DNA from: Sphingobium sp. CECT 9361
Lineage (GTDB): Bacteria; Pseudomonadota; Alphaproteobacteria; Sphingomonadales; Sphingomonadaceae
Length of the DNA: 64,000 bases
Assembly: GCF_918741285.1 (NCBI RefSeq)
Contig: NZ_CAKKNC010000022.1
Location: forward strand, 1-64,000
Reading direction: 5' to 3'
Shown here piece after piece: positions 43,628-53,202 of this stretch. Within the stretch, counting starts at the first letter, position 1. Each line of letters begins with the position of its first letter. Position numbers and translations under genes: made by a program. A model generated the notes under the pieces. That model worked only from the letters and a program-made list of their open reading frames with translations. It did no database searches and was not told the DNA's origin.

Positions 43628-44470
43628 ATGTCAATTGTCCGCAACAAACCTTCGTCAGAACTGCGCGCTCTGGTTCATCACCTAGGGGGCGTTTGGTCCG
43701 GAGACTCAGCAAGCTGTCATTGCCCAGCCCATGCAGACAGAACCCCATCACTATCAATCCGTCAGGGCGACCGCGGAATACTCGTGACCTGCCACGCTGG
43801 TTGTGACAACCGAGATGTCATGCGCGCGATTTCGAGGATAGCGCAGCTGCCAAGGTTCGAACCTTCCGCAGTCGAACCCAATCGCCGACAAGCCGAAACC
43901 GCTCATCTTGCTATCTGGCAAGCTGGACGAGCAATTGAGGGCACGCTTGCCGAGCGTTACGTTCGCGACGTCCGCAATGTTTGGGCACCGCTCGAAGACC
44001 TGCGCTACCACCCGAGGTGCCCAAAAGGACCGGGAAGGCTCGCTCTCTTTGAGCCAGCGTTGCTTATCGCGATGCGAAAGGCCGGGGAGATAGCGGCGAT
44101 CCAACGAGTCTTCCTCGATCCGCAAAGTGCGCAATATATCGAAAAGCGAGTGCTTGGTCGGGCTATCGGTGCAGCCTGGACGAACGGTCCCCCGGGAAAA
44201 ACCATCGGCATATGCGAAGGCTTCGAGACCGCAGCTGCCTACACTTCGCTGACAGGCATCCAGACTTGGGCCAGCATGGGGGCCAGGCGCTTCCACCAGG
44301 TGCATATTCCAGAGCACGTCGAAACCCTGATCCTTCTGGCGGACAATGACGCAGAGGGCAGGCGCGCCCGCGCGCGCGCAGCCGAGACGTACCGCCGCCC
44401 TGGTCTCAACATCGAGACCGAATGGCCACCAGCGCGCATGAATGACTGGGCGCAACTTCTGAAGCGGTGA
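43628..44470 (+). CDS. CHC2/Toprim primase-like protein
   Basis: 280 residues. Zinc finger near the N-terminus: CHCPAH (Cys30, Cys32, His35) and CHAGC (Cys55, Cys59). A Toprim domain follows: TIGICEGFETAAAY with the catalytic Glu and LILLADNDAEGRRA with the DxD-like acidic pair. It resembles plasmid DNA primase/TraC-like Toprim proteins that assist replication or conjugation. It starts 215 bp after the iterons and is followed by the strawberry-notch gene. Confidence 0.83.
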   Translation: MSIVRNKPSSELRALVHHLGGVWSGDSASCHCPAHADRTPSLSIRQGDRGILVTCHAGCDNRDVMRAISRIAQLPRFEPSAVEPNRRQAETAHLAIWQAGRAIEGTLAERYVRDVRNVWAPLEDLRYHPRCPKGPGRLALFEPALLIAMRKAGEIAAIQRVFLDPQSAQYIEKRVLGRAIGAAWTNGPPGKTIGICEGFETAAAYTSLTGIQTWASMGARRFHQVHIPEHVETLILLADNDAEGRRARARAAETYRRPGLNIETEWPPARMNDWAQLLKR

Positions 44471-44528
44471 GGGGAGGGGGGCTGGAGCGGGCGTGCCGCT
44501 GATCGGCACGAGCTCAGGAGATCCCCGC
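44468..44528 (+). promoter_or_regulatory. Repeated leader element, copy 1 (strawberry-notch gene)
   Basis: TGAGGGGAGGGGGGCTGGA (44468-44486) is followed by a hairpin (CGTGCCG-CTGAT-CGGCACG) and CAGGAG before ATG 44529. The same 19 bases, then another hairpin and CAGGAG, precede ATG 59439. Shared translational or transcriptional control is likely. Confidence 0.55.
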
Positions 44529-44531
44529 ATG

Positions 44532-44539
44532 ACCACTAC
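44532..44539. repeat. IS21 target duplication, left copy
   Basis: ACCACTAC directly precedes the IS; the same 8 bases follow it at 47032-47039. Confidence 0.9.
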
Positions 44540-44623
44540 TGTTGATTTCCACTGAGAGTTGACCCGGGGTTTCCACCGAGAACTGACCCGCCTTATGGTT
44601 ATGTTTCGTGTCTCATAGGTGGG

Positions 44624-45406
44624 TCAAGAGATGGGCTTCTCCTTTCTGGATTTGGCCTGTTGGGCCGAGCTGTTTTTGAAGCGGAAGCTGTCGTTTCCTG
44701 TCTCCAGTATGTGGCAGTGATGGGTAAGGCGATCGAGGAGCGCGGTGGTCATCTTGGCATCGCTGAACACGCTGGCCCATTCGCTGAAGCTCAGGTTGGT
44801 GGTGATGATGACGCTGGTGCGCTCATAGAGTTTGCTCAGCAGATGGAAGAGCAGCGCCCCGCCTGATGCACTGAACGGCAGATAGCCCAGTTCATCCAGG
44901 ATCACGAGATCGGAGTGGACAAGCCGATTGGCGATCTGCCCAGCCTTACCCTGGGCCTTTTCCTGTTCGAGGGCATTGACCAGTTCGACCGTGGAGAAGA
45001 AGCGCACCCGCTTGCGATGATGCTCGATAGCCTGAACGCCCAGTGCCGTGGCGACATGGGTCTTGCCGGTGCCCGGACCGCCGACCAGCACGATATTGTC
45101 GGCGACGTCGATAAAGTCGCAACGGTGCAGCTGCCGGACCAGCGCCTCGTTGACCTCGCTGCTGGCAAAGTCGAAGCCGGCGAGATCGCGATAGGCCGGG
45201 AACCGCGCCACCTTGAGCTGATAGGCAACAGACCGCACCTCCCGTTCGGCGGTTTCTGCCTTGAGGAGTTGCGAGAGGATCGGGACCGCCGCCTCGAAGG
45301 CGGGCGATCCCTGCTGCATGAGGTCGGTCACGGCCTGCGCCATGCCGGGCATTTTCAGGCTGCGCAGCATCACGACGATGGCGCCGGTAGCGGGATCATG
45401 ACGCAT
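44624..45406 (-). CDS. istB: IS21 helper ATPase IstB
   Basis: About 260 residues from ATG 45406 (AAGGAGAACC before it). AAA+ DnaC-like: Walker A VGGPGTGKTHVA, Walker B LVILDELGYLPF, sensor TTNLSFSEW. It assists IstA in target capture. Overlaps the istA end by 11 bp. Confidence 0.95.
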   Translation of the reverse strand: MRHDPATGAIVVMLRSLKMPGMAQAVTDLMQQGSPAFEAAVPILSQLLKAETAEREVRSVAYQLKVARFPAYRDLAGFDFASSEVNEALVRQLHRCDFIDVADNIVLVGGPGTGKTHVATALGVQAIEHHRKRVRFFSTVELVNALEQEKAQGKAGQIANRLVHSDLVILDELGYLPFSASGGALLFHLLSKLYERTSVIITTNLSFSEWASVFSDAKMTTALLDRLTHHCHILETGNDSFRFKNSSAQQAKSRKEKPIS

Positions 45407-46928
45407 GGCGGTTCTCCTTGCGCAGGGCATCGTAGCGTTCAACATTGGCCATCGGTTCGCTGACCAGCCTCAGGGCCTGTGGCGCCGTCACCGGCGGCGT
45501 TGTGATCGGTTTTCCATCGAGCAGCCGGTGCAGCAGGTTGAGGATATGGGTCTTGGTCGGAACGCCGGCATCCAGTGCCATAGCGACGGCGGTCAAGACG
45601 GCCTGTTCGTCATGATGCAGGATCAAAGCCAGTATCTCGACCATTTCCCTGTCACCGCCCGGATTGCGCAACAGATGCCGTTGCAGCCGCTGGAAGGCCT
45701 CGGGAAGTTCGAGGAACGGCGCCCCATTGCGCAAGGCTCCGGGCTTGCGCTGGACGACCGCCAGATAATGGCGCCAGTCATAGACGGTGTGACCGGGGCC
45801 ATCATGGGATCGGTCGATGATGCGCTGATGTTCACACACCACCTGCCCCTCGGCGACAACCAGGAAGCGGTCAGGATAGACCCGCAGGCTGACAGGCCGA
45901 TTGGCAAAGGACGCCGGTACGCTGTAGCGGTTGCGTTCCAGATGGACGAGACAGGTCGGCGAGACGCGCTTGCCATATTCCACGAAGCCATCGAAGGGCC
46001 GGCCCACCGGCATCAGGCATTCCGCTTCATCGGCCCAGGCATCGGCGATAGAGCCAGGCTCGATCCCATGAGGGATATCCTGCCAGAGTGCCTTGCAGCG
46101 CTGTTCCAGCCACAGGTTGAGGGCGTCCAGGCTTTCCGCTTGTGGCGTAGGTTGCCACAGGAGGTGCCGCGCATCCTGGACATTCTTCTCGACCTGGCCC
46201 TTTTCCCAGCCCGCTGCGGGGTTACAGAACTCGGCCTCGAACAGATAATGGCTCACCATCGTCAGGAAGCGGGTGTTGACGTTCCGCTCCTTGCCGCGCC
46301 CGACTTTGTCGACGGCGGTGCGCATATTGTCGTAAATCCCCCGTCGCGGCACCCCGCCCAGCACGCGGAACGCGTGATTATGGGCGTCGAACAGCATCTC
46401 GTGAGTCTGCAGCAGATAGGCCCGCACGATGAAGACCCGACTGTAACTGAGCTTGAAGTGCGCCACCTGCAGCTTGGTACGCACGCCGGCGATGATCGCC
46501 CAGTCCTCGCTCCAGTCGAACTGGAACGCCTCTCCCGGCGCAAAGGAGAGTGGCACGAAAGTCCCGCGACCGCTCATATGCTGCTGACGACGATACTCAT
46601 CGCGCCAGTCCCGGGCAAAGGCCGCGACCCGGTTGTAGGAGCCGTCATAGCCCAGACTGACCAAGTCGGCGTGCAACTGCTTGACCGTACGCTTCTGCTT
46701 GCGCGGCCTGCCCATCTCCCGTCGCAGCCAGGCCGACAGTCGTTCTGCGTACGGGTCCAGCTTGCTTGGCCGCTCGGGTACCTTGAACCGCGGATCGACC
46801 GTGTCTGACCGCAGATATTTACGGATCGTATTCCGTGACAGCCCCGTGCGCCGCACAATCTCGCGGATCGGTAGATGATCGCGAAAATGCCAGCGCCGGA
46901 TTACGCTCAATAACGCCATGTCCAACAC
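45396..46928 (-). CDS. istA: IS21 transposase IstA
   Basis: 510 residues. An N-terminal HTH (IREIVRRTGLSRNTIRKYLRS) is followed by the rve core: FQFDWSEDWAIIAG (Asp), RRGIYDNMRTAVDKVG (Asp region) and GWEKGQVEKNVQDAR (Glu). It catalyses IS21 transposition with IstB. Either of two nearby ATGs (46928 or 46919) could start it. Intact. Confidence 0.95.
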   Translation of the reverse strand: MLDMALLSVIRRWHFRDHLPIREIVRRTGLSRNTIRKYLRSDTVDPRFKVPERPSKLDPYAERLSAWLRREMGRPRKQKRTVKQLHADLVSLGYDGSYNRVAAFARDWRDEYRRQQHMSGRGTFVPLSFAPGEAFQFDWSEDWAIIAGVRTKLQVAHFKLSYSRVFIVRAYLLQTHEMLFDAHNHAFRVLGGVPRRGIYDNMRTAVDKVGRGKERNVNTRFLTMVSHYLFEAEFCNPAAGWEKGQVEKNVQDARHLLWQPTPQAESLDALNLWLEQRCKALWQDIPHGIEPGSIADAWADEAECLMPVGRPFDGFVEYGKRVSPTCLVHLERNRYSVPASFANRPVSLRVYPDRFLVVAEGQVVCEHQRIIDRSHDGPGHTVYDWRHYLAVVQRKPGALRNGAPFLELPEAFQRLQRHLLRNPGGDREMVEILALILHHDEQAVLTAVAMALDAGVPTKTHILNLLHRLLDGKPITTPPVTAPQALRLVSEPMANVERYDALRKENRHAS

Positions 46929-47031
46929 TCCATGACCCCTTGCTCGCCAAAGCCAGGGGTGAGTTCAACATGGGTCAATTCTCAATGGAAATTTATGACC
47001 TCCCCGGGTCAACTCTCAGTGGAAATCAACA

Positions 47032-47039
47032 ACCACTAC
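47032..47039. repeat. IS21 target duplication, right copy
   Basis: ACCACTAC, matching 44532-44539. Removing the IS and one copy restores a continuous reading frame. Confidence 0.9.
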
Positions 47040-49479
47040 GCTTCCGCGCGCCAGCGCAATTCTCGGTGCTGCGCGCACACTTGCCGCCAAGCTTCTCCTC
47101 ACTGTTCCAATCGATCGCGCCGCACTAAGCGAGGCCATGATCCAGAGCACTGGCGGCAGAGATGCGGCAGGGGCCTGGCAACAGCGCGACAGTTTCGAGG
47201 CGCTGGAGGTCGCACTGGCGATGGCGGTTCCCCAACTGGTGGGTCAAATGGAAGCTGGCGCCGCGATCCGCACGCTCGAAGCACTGACCAAGGATCTCCC
47301 GACCCATACTGTTCGCAGCGAGGCGCAGATCGCCTTCCAGCAGTTTTCCACCCCGCCCGCGCTGGCTTATCTCGCGGTTCATCTTGCACGGCTTTCGGAC
47401 GAAGACGTTTTTCTTGAGCCCAGCGCAGGGACCGGGATCATTGCCTCGCTTGCTCAGGGTCTGGCGAAGAGTTCCGTGCTAAATGAACTCGAACCCACCC
47501 GCGCGGATCTGCTGGAGGGGATCTTCCCTGAATCGCATGTGTTCCGGCACGATGGCGCCAAGCTTGGAGCGTTACTGTCGGGAAACACGCGGCCGAGTGT
47601 GATCGTCATGAACCCGCCGTTCTCGATCTCGCAATCGCGGGGCCAGGATCAGAACACTGCTGCCCGCCACTTGCGCGCGGCGATCGACCATCTCTTGCCC
47701 GGCGGGAGGGTCATCGCGATCATGCCGGACTGGTTCTCTCCCTCGGCCAGCTGTGGCGAAGTCTTCCGACGCACGCTTGAGAGCGCGCGCGTTGTCCTGT
47801 CACTGCGGCTCGACAGGGGCGGCTATGCCAAGCACGGCACCGGCATCGCGGTTCGTATCCTGGTGATCGACAAGATTGCCGGCGAGATCGGTCTTTCAAC
47901 CATCAACCGCGCGTCGGTCAGCGAACTCTATGCGGCGCTTCCTTCGATTCCGCCGCGCGCCGCACTACGCAAGGCCAGCGAGAGCGTCGCGCCGCGGCCA
48001 AAGCTCAGTCTGTTCCGCTCGGTCAGGACCGGCCCAGCGCGGCCAGTAATTGTCCGCGCAGCACAGACCAATGATGTTCGGCCTGTCGCCTACGCGGTAC
48101 TCGATGAACCCGCGGCCATGGGCGAACAGCGCGGCGTCTATGCCGACTATCGCCCCTCACGCGTCGTCATCCCGGAGGCGGGCGAACACCCGACCCATCT
48201 CGTCGAATCCGCCGCCATGGCCTCGATCGCCGCACCTCGGCCCGGCTACGTGCCCTGCTTGCCCGAACGGACGGTGACGGCACGTCTGCTCTCGGCTGCC
48301 CAGCTTGAAACCGTGATCTATGCCGGTGAAGCCTGGTCGCGCGATCTTCATGGCCGCTTCAGTCATCCATCCGGCGAAGTGGCGCTGAAGGAAGATCCGG
48401 ACGGTCAGTTTTACCGTACCGGGTTCTTTCTGGGTGACGGAACCGGGGCGGGGAAGGGGAGGCAAGCGGCGGCCTGCATTCTTGACCAGTGGCTCAAGGG
48501 CAATCGTCGCCACATCTGGATTTCAAAGAACGCGCCGCTCCTCGAAGACGCGCAGCGCGACTGGACCGCGATAGGCGGGCTGCCGTCGGACATTCTCGAA
48601 CTTGCGCGCTGGAAGATCGGCGAGAAGATCACTGCGCCCGAGGGCATCCTGTTCGTGCCTTACGGCACCTTGCGCAGCTCGCGCGTCGAAGACACACGAC
48701 TTGACCAGATCGTGCGCTGGGCTGGTGAAGACTTCGAAGGCGTGATCGTTTTCGACGAGGCCCATGAAATGGGCGGCGTGGCCGGCGGGGAAGGGGCCCT
48801 TGGGCAGAAGCAGGGCTCGCTGCAGGGCATCGCCGGTGTCCTGCTCCAGAACACGCTACCGCGCGCCCGGGTGCTCTACGCCTCGGCAACGGGAGCATCC
48901 GAAGTCAACAACCTCGCCTATGCGGTCCGTCTCGGTCTGTGGGGGCCGGGCACGGCGTTCGCGGCCCGCGAACAGTTCATCAGCGAAATCCGCGACGGCG
49001 GAATTGCTGCGATGGAACTGGTTGCCCGCGATCTCAAGGCATCCGGGCTATACCTTGCCCGCGCTCTGAGCTTCGCTGGGATCGAGTACGACATCCTGCG
49101 CCATGACCTTACTCCGGAGCAGATCGCGATCTACGACACCTATTGCGAGGCCTGGACGATCATCCATCAGAACCTCGAGGCGGCACTCGAACTCACGGGC
49201 ATCGTCGATGGTCTTGAGAACAGGACGCTCAACAGCGGCGCCAAGGCGGCGGCACGCAGCCGGTTCGAGGGCACCAAGCAGCGCTTCTTTGCGCAAGTCC
49301 TGCTCAGCCTGAAGCTCCCCTCGATCTATCCCGCAATCGATGAGCATCTGGCTAACGAGGAAAGCGTGGTCGTCCAACTCGTCAGCACAGCGGAATCGAT
49401 CCTCAACCGGCGGCTCAACGAACTGGACCCCGAGGAGCGTGAGGCGCTGGAACTGGACCTATCGCCACGCGAGTTCCTG

Positions 49480-49499
49480 TAATGTTGAGCTCAACATTA
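49480..49499. repeat. 20-bp perfect palindrome at the RIT junction
   Basis: TAATGTTGAGCTCAACATTA spans the premature stop of the strawberry-notch 5' fragment, 6 bp outside the left RIT inverted repeat. It is either the outer tip of the RIT element or a target feature. Confidence 0.7.
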
Positions 49500-49505
49500 G
49501 ACATA

Positions 49506-49589
49506 TTCTTTGCAGTCGCAGTTTATGTCGAGCGTGGCGGCGGGAGGCGCAGGTTTTCTTCGGTTTTCCATGATTTCACTCCAGATAAT
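49506..49589 (+). repeat. RIT left inverted repeat
   Basis: 84 bp beginning TTCTTTGCAGTCGCAG and ending TCACTCCAGATAAT; exact reverse complement of 53116-53199. Confidence 0.92.
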
Positions 49590-49620
49590 ATGAGGGTCAG
49601 GGGGAATGTTCGGGGACGGG

Positions 49621-50625
49621 CTAGGCTCGCCTTCGAACGTCGGTAAGCATGGTAATCAGGGCGTCGGATGGTGGCTTGAAGCGCCCGGGCTTGATGGCGG
49701 GGGCACCGTGAGCCGCGAGGATTTGCAGCTTCTCCTCGGGATCGGCCCGCAGGTAGGTCTCGGTGCTCTGTATGCTGGCATGGCCAAGCCACAATGCGAC
49801 CTTACGGATGTCCCCGGTCGCCGCGAGCGTGTGCATCGCGCAGGAATGGCGCAACACATGCGGCGTAACCCGTTTGCCAAGGATCGACGGTTGCTTCGTT
49901 GCCGCGGTCTTGACGTGTTCAGCCAGTCGGAATGCAAACCCGTCACGGGTCATGGGCTGCCCGTTGGCATTGAGAAATATCTCAGCAGCTTGCACGTCGG
50001 GCCGTATCGCAAGCCACGCGCGCAATACGAACTGGGTCTCTTTCCAGAGCGGCAGGACTCGTTCACGCCGACCTTTGCCCATGATGTGCACGGTGGACAG
50101 GGAGCGGTCCGGGAAATCGCGCAGCTGCAGCGTTACGAGTTCCGACACCCTCAGCCCGCCAGCATAGGCCAGATGCAGCATCGCGCGATCGCGGGTGCCA
50201 AGGCGTGTCCGGGGATCCGGGGCATCGAGCAAAGCCTTGATCTCGGTCCGGTCGAGATAGTCGATCAGCGCCTTGTCGGTCTTCTTGGTCGGGATCGATC
50301 TGACGCGGAGGGCCTGATCCAGGCAGGCCGGAATCCGATACTCGATGTACCGGAAGAAGGACCGGATCGCGGCGAGTCTGCCATTGCGGGTCCGCACACA
50401 ACTGCCGCGGCCCGTCTCTACATGGTCCAGGAAGGCCATGATCATGTCGGTGCCGAGATCCTCAATCTCAAGATCGGTCGGCCGACGCTTCAGCCGATCG
50501 GCAGCGAACTGAACGAGGAGGACGAAACAGTTGGCATAGGTCTTCACCGTGTGCGGGCTGACGGCACGTTCGCGGGGCAGATGCTCACGCAGGTATGCCG
50601 AGAGATAGGGAGCGAGCGCCGTCAT
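49621..50625 (-). CDS. ritC: RIT tyrosine recombinase C
   Basis: 334 residues, third gene of the trio; ATG overlaps the ritB stop (ATGA). Core-binding region near residues 10-110, catalytic domain with AGGLRVSELVTLQL (Arg), VTPHVLRHSCAMHTLAATGD (HxxR) and TETYLRADPEEK (Tyr). Closest in style to XerC/D-like integrases. Confidence 0.9.
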   Translation of the reverse strand: MTALAPYLSAYLREHLPRERAVSPHTVKTYANCFVLLVQFAADRLKRRPTDLEIEDLGTDMIMAFLDHVETGRGSCVRTRNGRLAAIRSFFRYIEYRIPACLDQALRVRSIPTKKTDKALIDYLDRTEIKALLDAPDPRTRLGTRDRAMLHLAYAGGLRVSELVTLQLRDFPDRSLSTVHIMGKGRRERVLPLWKETQFVLRAWLAIRPDVQAAEIFLNANGQPMTRDGFAFRLAEHVKTAATKQPSILGKRVTPHVLRHSCAMHTLAATGDIRKVALWLGHASIQSTETYLRADPEEKLQILAAHGAPAIKPGRFKPPSDALITMLTDVRRRA

Positions 50626-51536
50626 GCCGCTTCTCCCCGGTAAAGCTGCTCGCTCGCAGCCGCGATGTCGCGCAGCAGCACCGGAGTGGCCTCGAGATAC
50701 CAGTACGTGTTGGCGACCGACGCGTGCCCCAGATAGACACTGAGACCGGCCATATGGTGAGCGATGGCCTCCCTATCGGGCGGACATGCCTCAAGCGAGC
50801 GGACAGCGAAGGTGTGCCGTAGATCGTGGAGTCGCATGCCCGCCGTACCGGTTGGTCCACGATATCCGAGGAGCCGGGCCAATCTGACGAACACGACGTG
50901 GGCGCGCACCTTGTGCGGTGCCCGTCCCCGGATAGTGACGAACAGGTCGTTGCCCCTGGCCGCGTGCTTCTCGCGGATGGCGAGATAGGCTTCGAGTGCT
51001 TGGCGCGTCGATGGCTGCAAGGCAATCAGCCGCTGCTTGCCGAACTTGCCGTTGCGGACGATCAGGCCATCCTCGACCAGATCGTTACATTGTAACGCGA
51101 GGGCCTCGGAAATCCGGAGACCTGTCGCTGCGAGCAGACCGAACAGGTAATGGTACGTGTATGGGCTGATCGTGCCTTGGGGTGGAACGTTCAATGCCGC
51201 CGTCATGATCGCCCGTACCTGGTCCGGTTCAATGATGGTTGGCGTTGGGCGTGGCCGCTTGCCCCGGCCGAAGACGCCGGCAGGCGGAACTTCATGGCTT
51301 GAATCTTCGGCGTGAGCGAAAAGGCTGAAATTACGTGCGGTGTCGAACCTCCGGCGGGCCACATATTGTGAGCTCGACGTGTGGCACCAGTCGTAGATGC
51401 GCTGGACCTGAGTGTGCCGATCGCCGAAACCCCCGGCGTATGCAGCGTACTGGCGGAGCATCCGGTCCTGTTCGGAATACATCCGACCCAGGCTGCGATG
51501 CAGAGCGACGTATCTTGAGATGTGTGTGTTCAACAT
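50622..51536 (-). CDS. ritB: RIT tyrosine recombinase B
   Basis: About 304 residues from ATG 51536, which overlaps the ritA stop by 7 bp (the open frame extends to 51947 inside ritA but is a shadow there). Catalytic residues in LLAATGLRISEALAL (Arg), MRLHDLRHTFAVRSLE (HxxR) and TYWYLEATPV (Tyr). Confidence 0.9.
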   Translation of the reverse strand: MLNTHISRYVALHRSLGRMYSEQDRMLRQYAAYAGGFGDRHTQVQRIYDWCHTSSSQYVARRRFDTARNFSLFAHAEDSSHEVPPAGVFGRGKRPRPTPTIIEPDQVRAIMTAALNVPPQGTISPYTYHYLFGLLAATGLRISEALALQCNDLVEDGLIVRNGKFGKQRLIALQPSTRQALEAYLAIREKHAARGNDLFVTIRGRAPHKVRAHVVFVRLARLLGYRGPTGTAGMRLHDLRHTFAVRSLEACPPDREAIAHHMAGLSVYLGHASVANTYWYLEATPVLLRDIAAASEQLYRGEAA

Positions 51537-53077
51537 GGCAGGTCTCCGGGCCAGGGCTGCGCGATCTTCATGAGCATCGGCAGATCGACCTTGGCGTAGA
51601 TGGCAGTGGTCTCGGGCGAGCTGTGACGCAGGATGGTCCCAACGGACTCCAGGCCCGCGCCCGCGCGCAGCAAGTTGGTGGCAAGCGAATGCCGGAATAT
51701 GTGCGACCCGGTCGGCACCCCTTCGATCCCACCGCGCTCGTGTGTGCGTGCGACGATGCCTGCGATCTCCGCGGACGAGCTGAATGGCCGGAACGGAGCT
51801 TGCACGCGTAAGAACAGATGCTCTTCGACGGCCTTCGGGCGGGCTGCCGCAAGATATGCCAGAATCGCGTCGCCGACATCCTGCGGCAGTGGCAACCGGT
51901 CCGGCCTTCGGGTCTTGCCCTTGACCCGGATGTACCCGCCCCGCCAATCGATATCGTCGAGCCGCATGTCCCGGACATCGCCCGCTCGCAGTCCGAGCCT
52001 GGCGAGCAGGAGAATGATGGCTTTGTCCCGGACCTCCACGGGACGACCTGACGGACAGGCTGCGATGATCTTCTCGATCGTCGCCGGGTCAACGTGGCGG
52101 GGCAGCGTCGAGAGGCGGTAGCGCTGCACTGATGGAATCGCGTGCAACAATGCCGGACGGCAATCACCCTGCACGATCAGGAACCGAATGTAGCTCCTCA
52201 TTATCGTGACGAGCAGCGATGCCGAACCCGGCGTCTCCTTGCTTCGTCGTTGGAATGCGCGCCGGAGAGCGGCTGCATCCCATTGTGAAGGCTCGCCGAG
52301 CATGGGCATGAGCCGCGTAATATCGGTCCGGTAACGCCGGATCGTCTCGTCGGTCGCGCCGCGATGTTGCTTGAGCCATGTCAGATATGCCTCCATGTAC
52401 GGGTTATCGTCCGCCACCGGTTCGACCGATGGGATGACGCCCCGACCTCGCAGAAACTCGACGAAGTGCCGAGCGCAGCGCCGCCGCCGCTTGGTGCCCG
52501 TGGCGACCAGCTTGCCCCGCTTGCGCCAGACCGGGCAACGGCAATCATGCACGGCGTACTGGTCGATGATCGTGTCGTCGATATCGGCCCACCGTCGTCG
52601 CGCAATGCGAAGCCATGCCACGACATGCTCGGCCTCGGATCGATAGGACTGCGCCGGTCCCTGTGCGAGTTGCAGGCTATTGATCGCGTCGAAATAGTCG
52701 GCGAGGTGCCGTGGCAAATCGTCGATCCCGTCGTCGACTTCGACGTAGCCTTGATCTTCCAGGAAGCGGACGAAGCGTCTGACCCGCGCTGCAATGTCCG
52801 CCTTATATACTGGCTGCTGCGCCGAATACCGGTGGCACCGGCACCGGTGCTTCTCGAACCGCCGAACAGCCCGATCGTCGATCGTGCGGACTGCGATCCC
52901 ATGCAGCTCCAGCCAATGCAGGAAATGGCGGGCAGCAGCGCCAAACAGAACCGCACAGGCTGACCTCTCGTCGAGCGACAGAGAGGAGAGGAATGCGGTG
53001 AGTAGGGTGCCGTGACTGGGCGGGTCTTCGAACCGGAGCGGGGCCGCTCGAAACGGCAATGATGATCTTGTTCGCAT
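51530..53077 (-). CDS. ritA: RIT tyrosine recombinase A
   Basis: 515 residues, the largest of the trio and first in the operon. It has a Cys/His-rich N-terminal stretch (EKHRCRCHRYS, VHDCRCPVWRKRGK), then the integrase domain with LLARLGLRAGDVRDMRL (Arg), TGSHIFRHSLATNLLRAGA (HxxR) and TTAIYAKVDLPM (Tyr). Starts 39 bp inside the right inverted repeat. Confidence 0.9.
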   Translation of the reverse strand: MRTRSSLPFRAAPLRFEDPPSHGTLLTAFLSSLSLDERSACAVLFGAAARHFLHWLELHGIAVRTIDDRAVRRFEKHRCRCHRYSAQQPVYKADIAARVRRFVRFLEDQGYVEVDDGIDDLPRHLADYFDAINSLQLAQGPAQSYRSEAEHVVAWLRIARRRWADIDDTIIDQYAVHDCRCPVWRKRGKLVATGTKRRRRCARHFVEFLRGRGVIPSVEPVADDNPYMEAYLTWLKQHRGATDETIRRYRTDITRLMPMLGEPSQWDAAALRRAFQRRSKETPGSASLLVTIMRSYIRFLIVQGDCRPALLHAIPSVQRYRLSTLPRHVDPATIEKIIAACPSGRPVEVRDKAIILLLARLGLRAGDVRDMRLDDIDWRGGYIRVKGKTRRPDRLPLPQDVGDAILAYLAAARPKAVEEHLFLRVQAPFRPFSSSAEIAGIVARTHERGGIEGVPTGSHIFRHSLATNLLRAGAGLESVGTILRHSSPETTAIYAKVDLPMLMKIAQPWPGDLPC

Positions 53078-53115
53078 GTAGCTTCCTTCGACTTGTTGAG
53101 GTCGAAGGAACTGTA

Positions 53116-53199
53116 ATTATCTGGAGTGAAATCATGGAAAACCGAAGAAAACCTGCGCCTCCCGCCGCCACGCTCGACATAAACTGCGACTGCAAAGAA
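53116..53199 (-). repeat. RIT right inverted repeat
   Basis: 84 bp, exact reverse complement of 49506-49589. The open frame of the strawberry-notch 3' part runs back through it without a stop. Confidence 0.92.
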
Positions 53200-53202
53200 G
53201 CG

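Larger units (their letters stand above)
44540..47031. mobile_element. IS21-family insertion sequence, complete
   Basis: 2492 bp bounded by perfect 30-bp inverted repeats starting TGTTGATTTCCACTGAGAGT (44540-44569 and 47002-47031), with internal repeats (TTTCCACCGAGAACTGACCC on the left) as usual for IS21. It carries istA and istB on the minus strand and is flanked by the 8-bp duplication ACCACTAC. Everything is intact, so the insertion looks recent. It separates the first four codons of the strawberry-notch gene from the rest. Confidence 0.95.
44529..49479 (+). pseudogene. Strawberry-notch methylase-helicase, 5' part, split by IS21
   Basis: The true start is ATG 44529 (CAGGAG upstream). After 11 bases (MTT..) an IS21 element interrupts it; the frame resumes in phase at 47032 with the duplicated ACCACTAC and reads on to the stop at 49480. 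The rest (from ATG 47137 about 781 residues) has an N6-adenine methylase-like core (FLEPSAGTGIIAS, VIVMNPPFSIS) and a DEAH helicase half (FLGDGTGAGKGRQAAA Walker A; IVFDEAHEMGG). It ends after ELDLSPREF where the RIT element enters; the C-terminal half continues at 53203. Intact homologs are ~1400 residues. Confidence 0.88.
49506..53199. mobile_element. RIT element (recombinases in trio)
   Basis: Perfect 84-bp inverted repeats (49506-49589 and 53116-53199) enclose three overlapping tyrosine recombinase genes, all on the minus strand. Three different adjacent recombinases with overlapping ends is the defining plan of RIT elements. It sits inside the strawberry-notch gene: SPREF before it and IVDYLTRAFPT after it belong together. 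The true ends may extend to ~49478 and ~53202. No target duplication is evident. Confidence 0.9.

Noticed and set aside
45405..46808. 467-codon plus-strand frame
   Set aside because: Antisense to istA, which has all IS21 transposase motifs and normal overlap with istB.
53059..53202. Start of the 3' strawberry-notch ORF as a genuine N-terminus
   Set aside because: These codons lie in the RIT right inverted repeat and ritA promoter side; they do not resemble the protein family, which joins 49479 to 53203.
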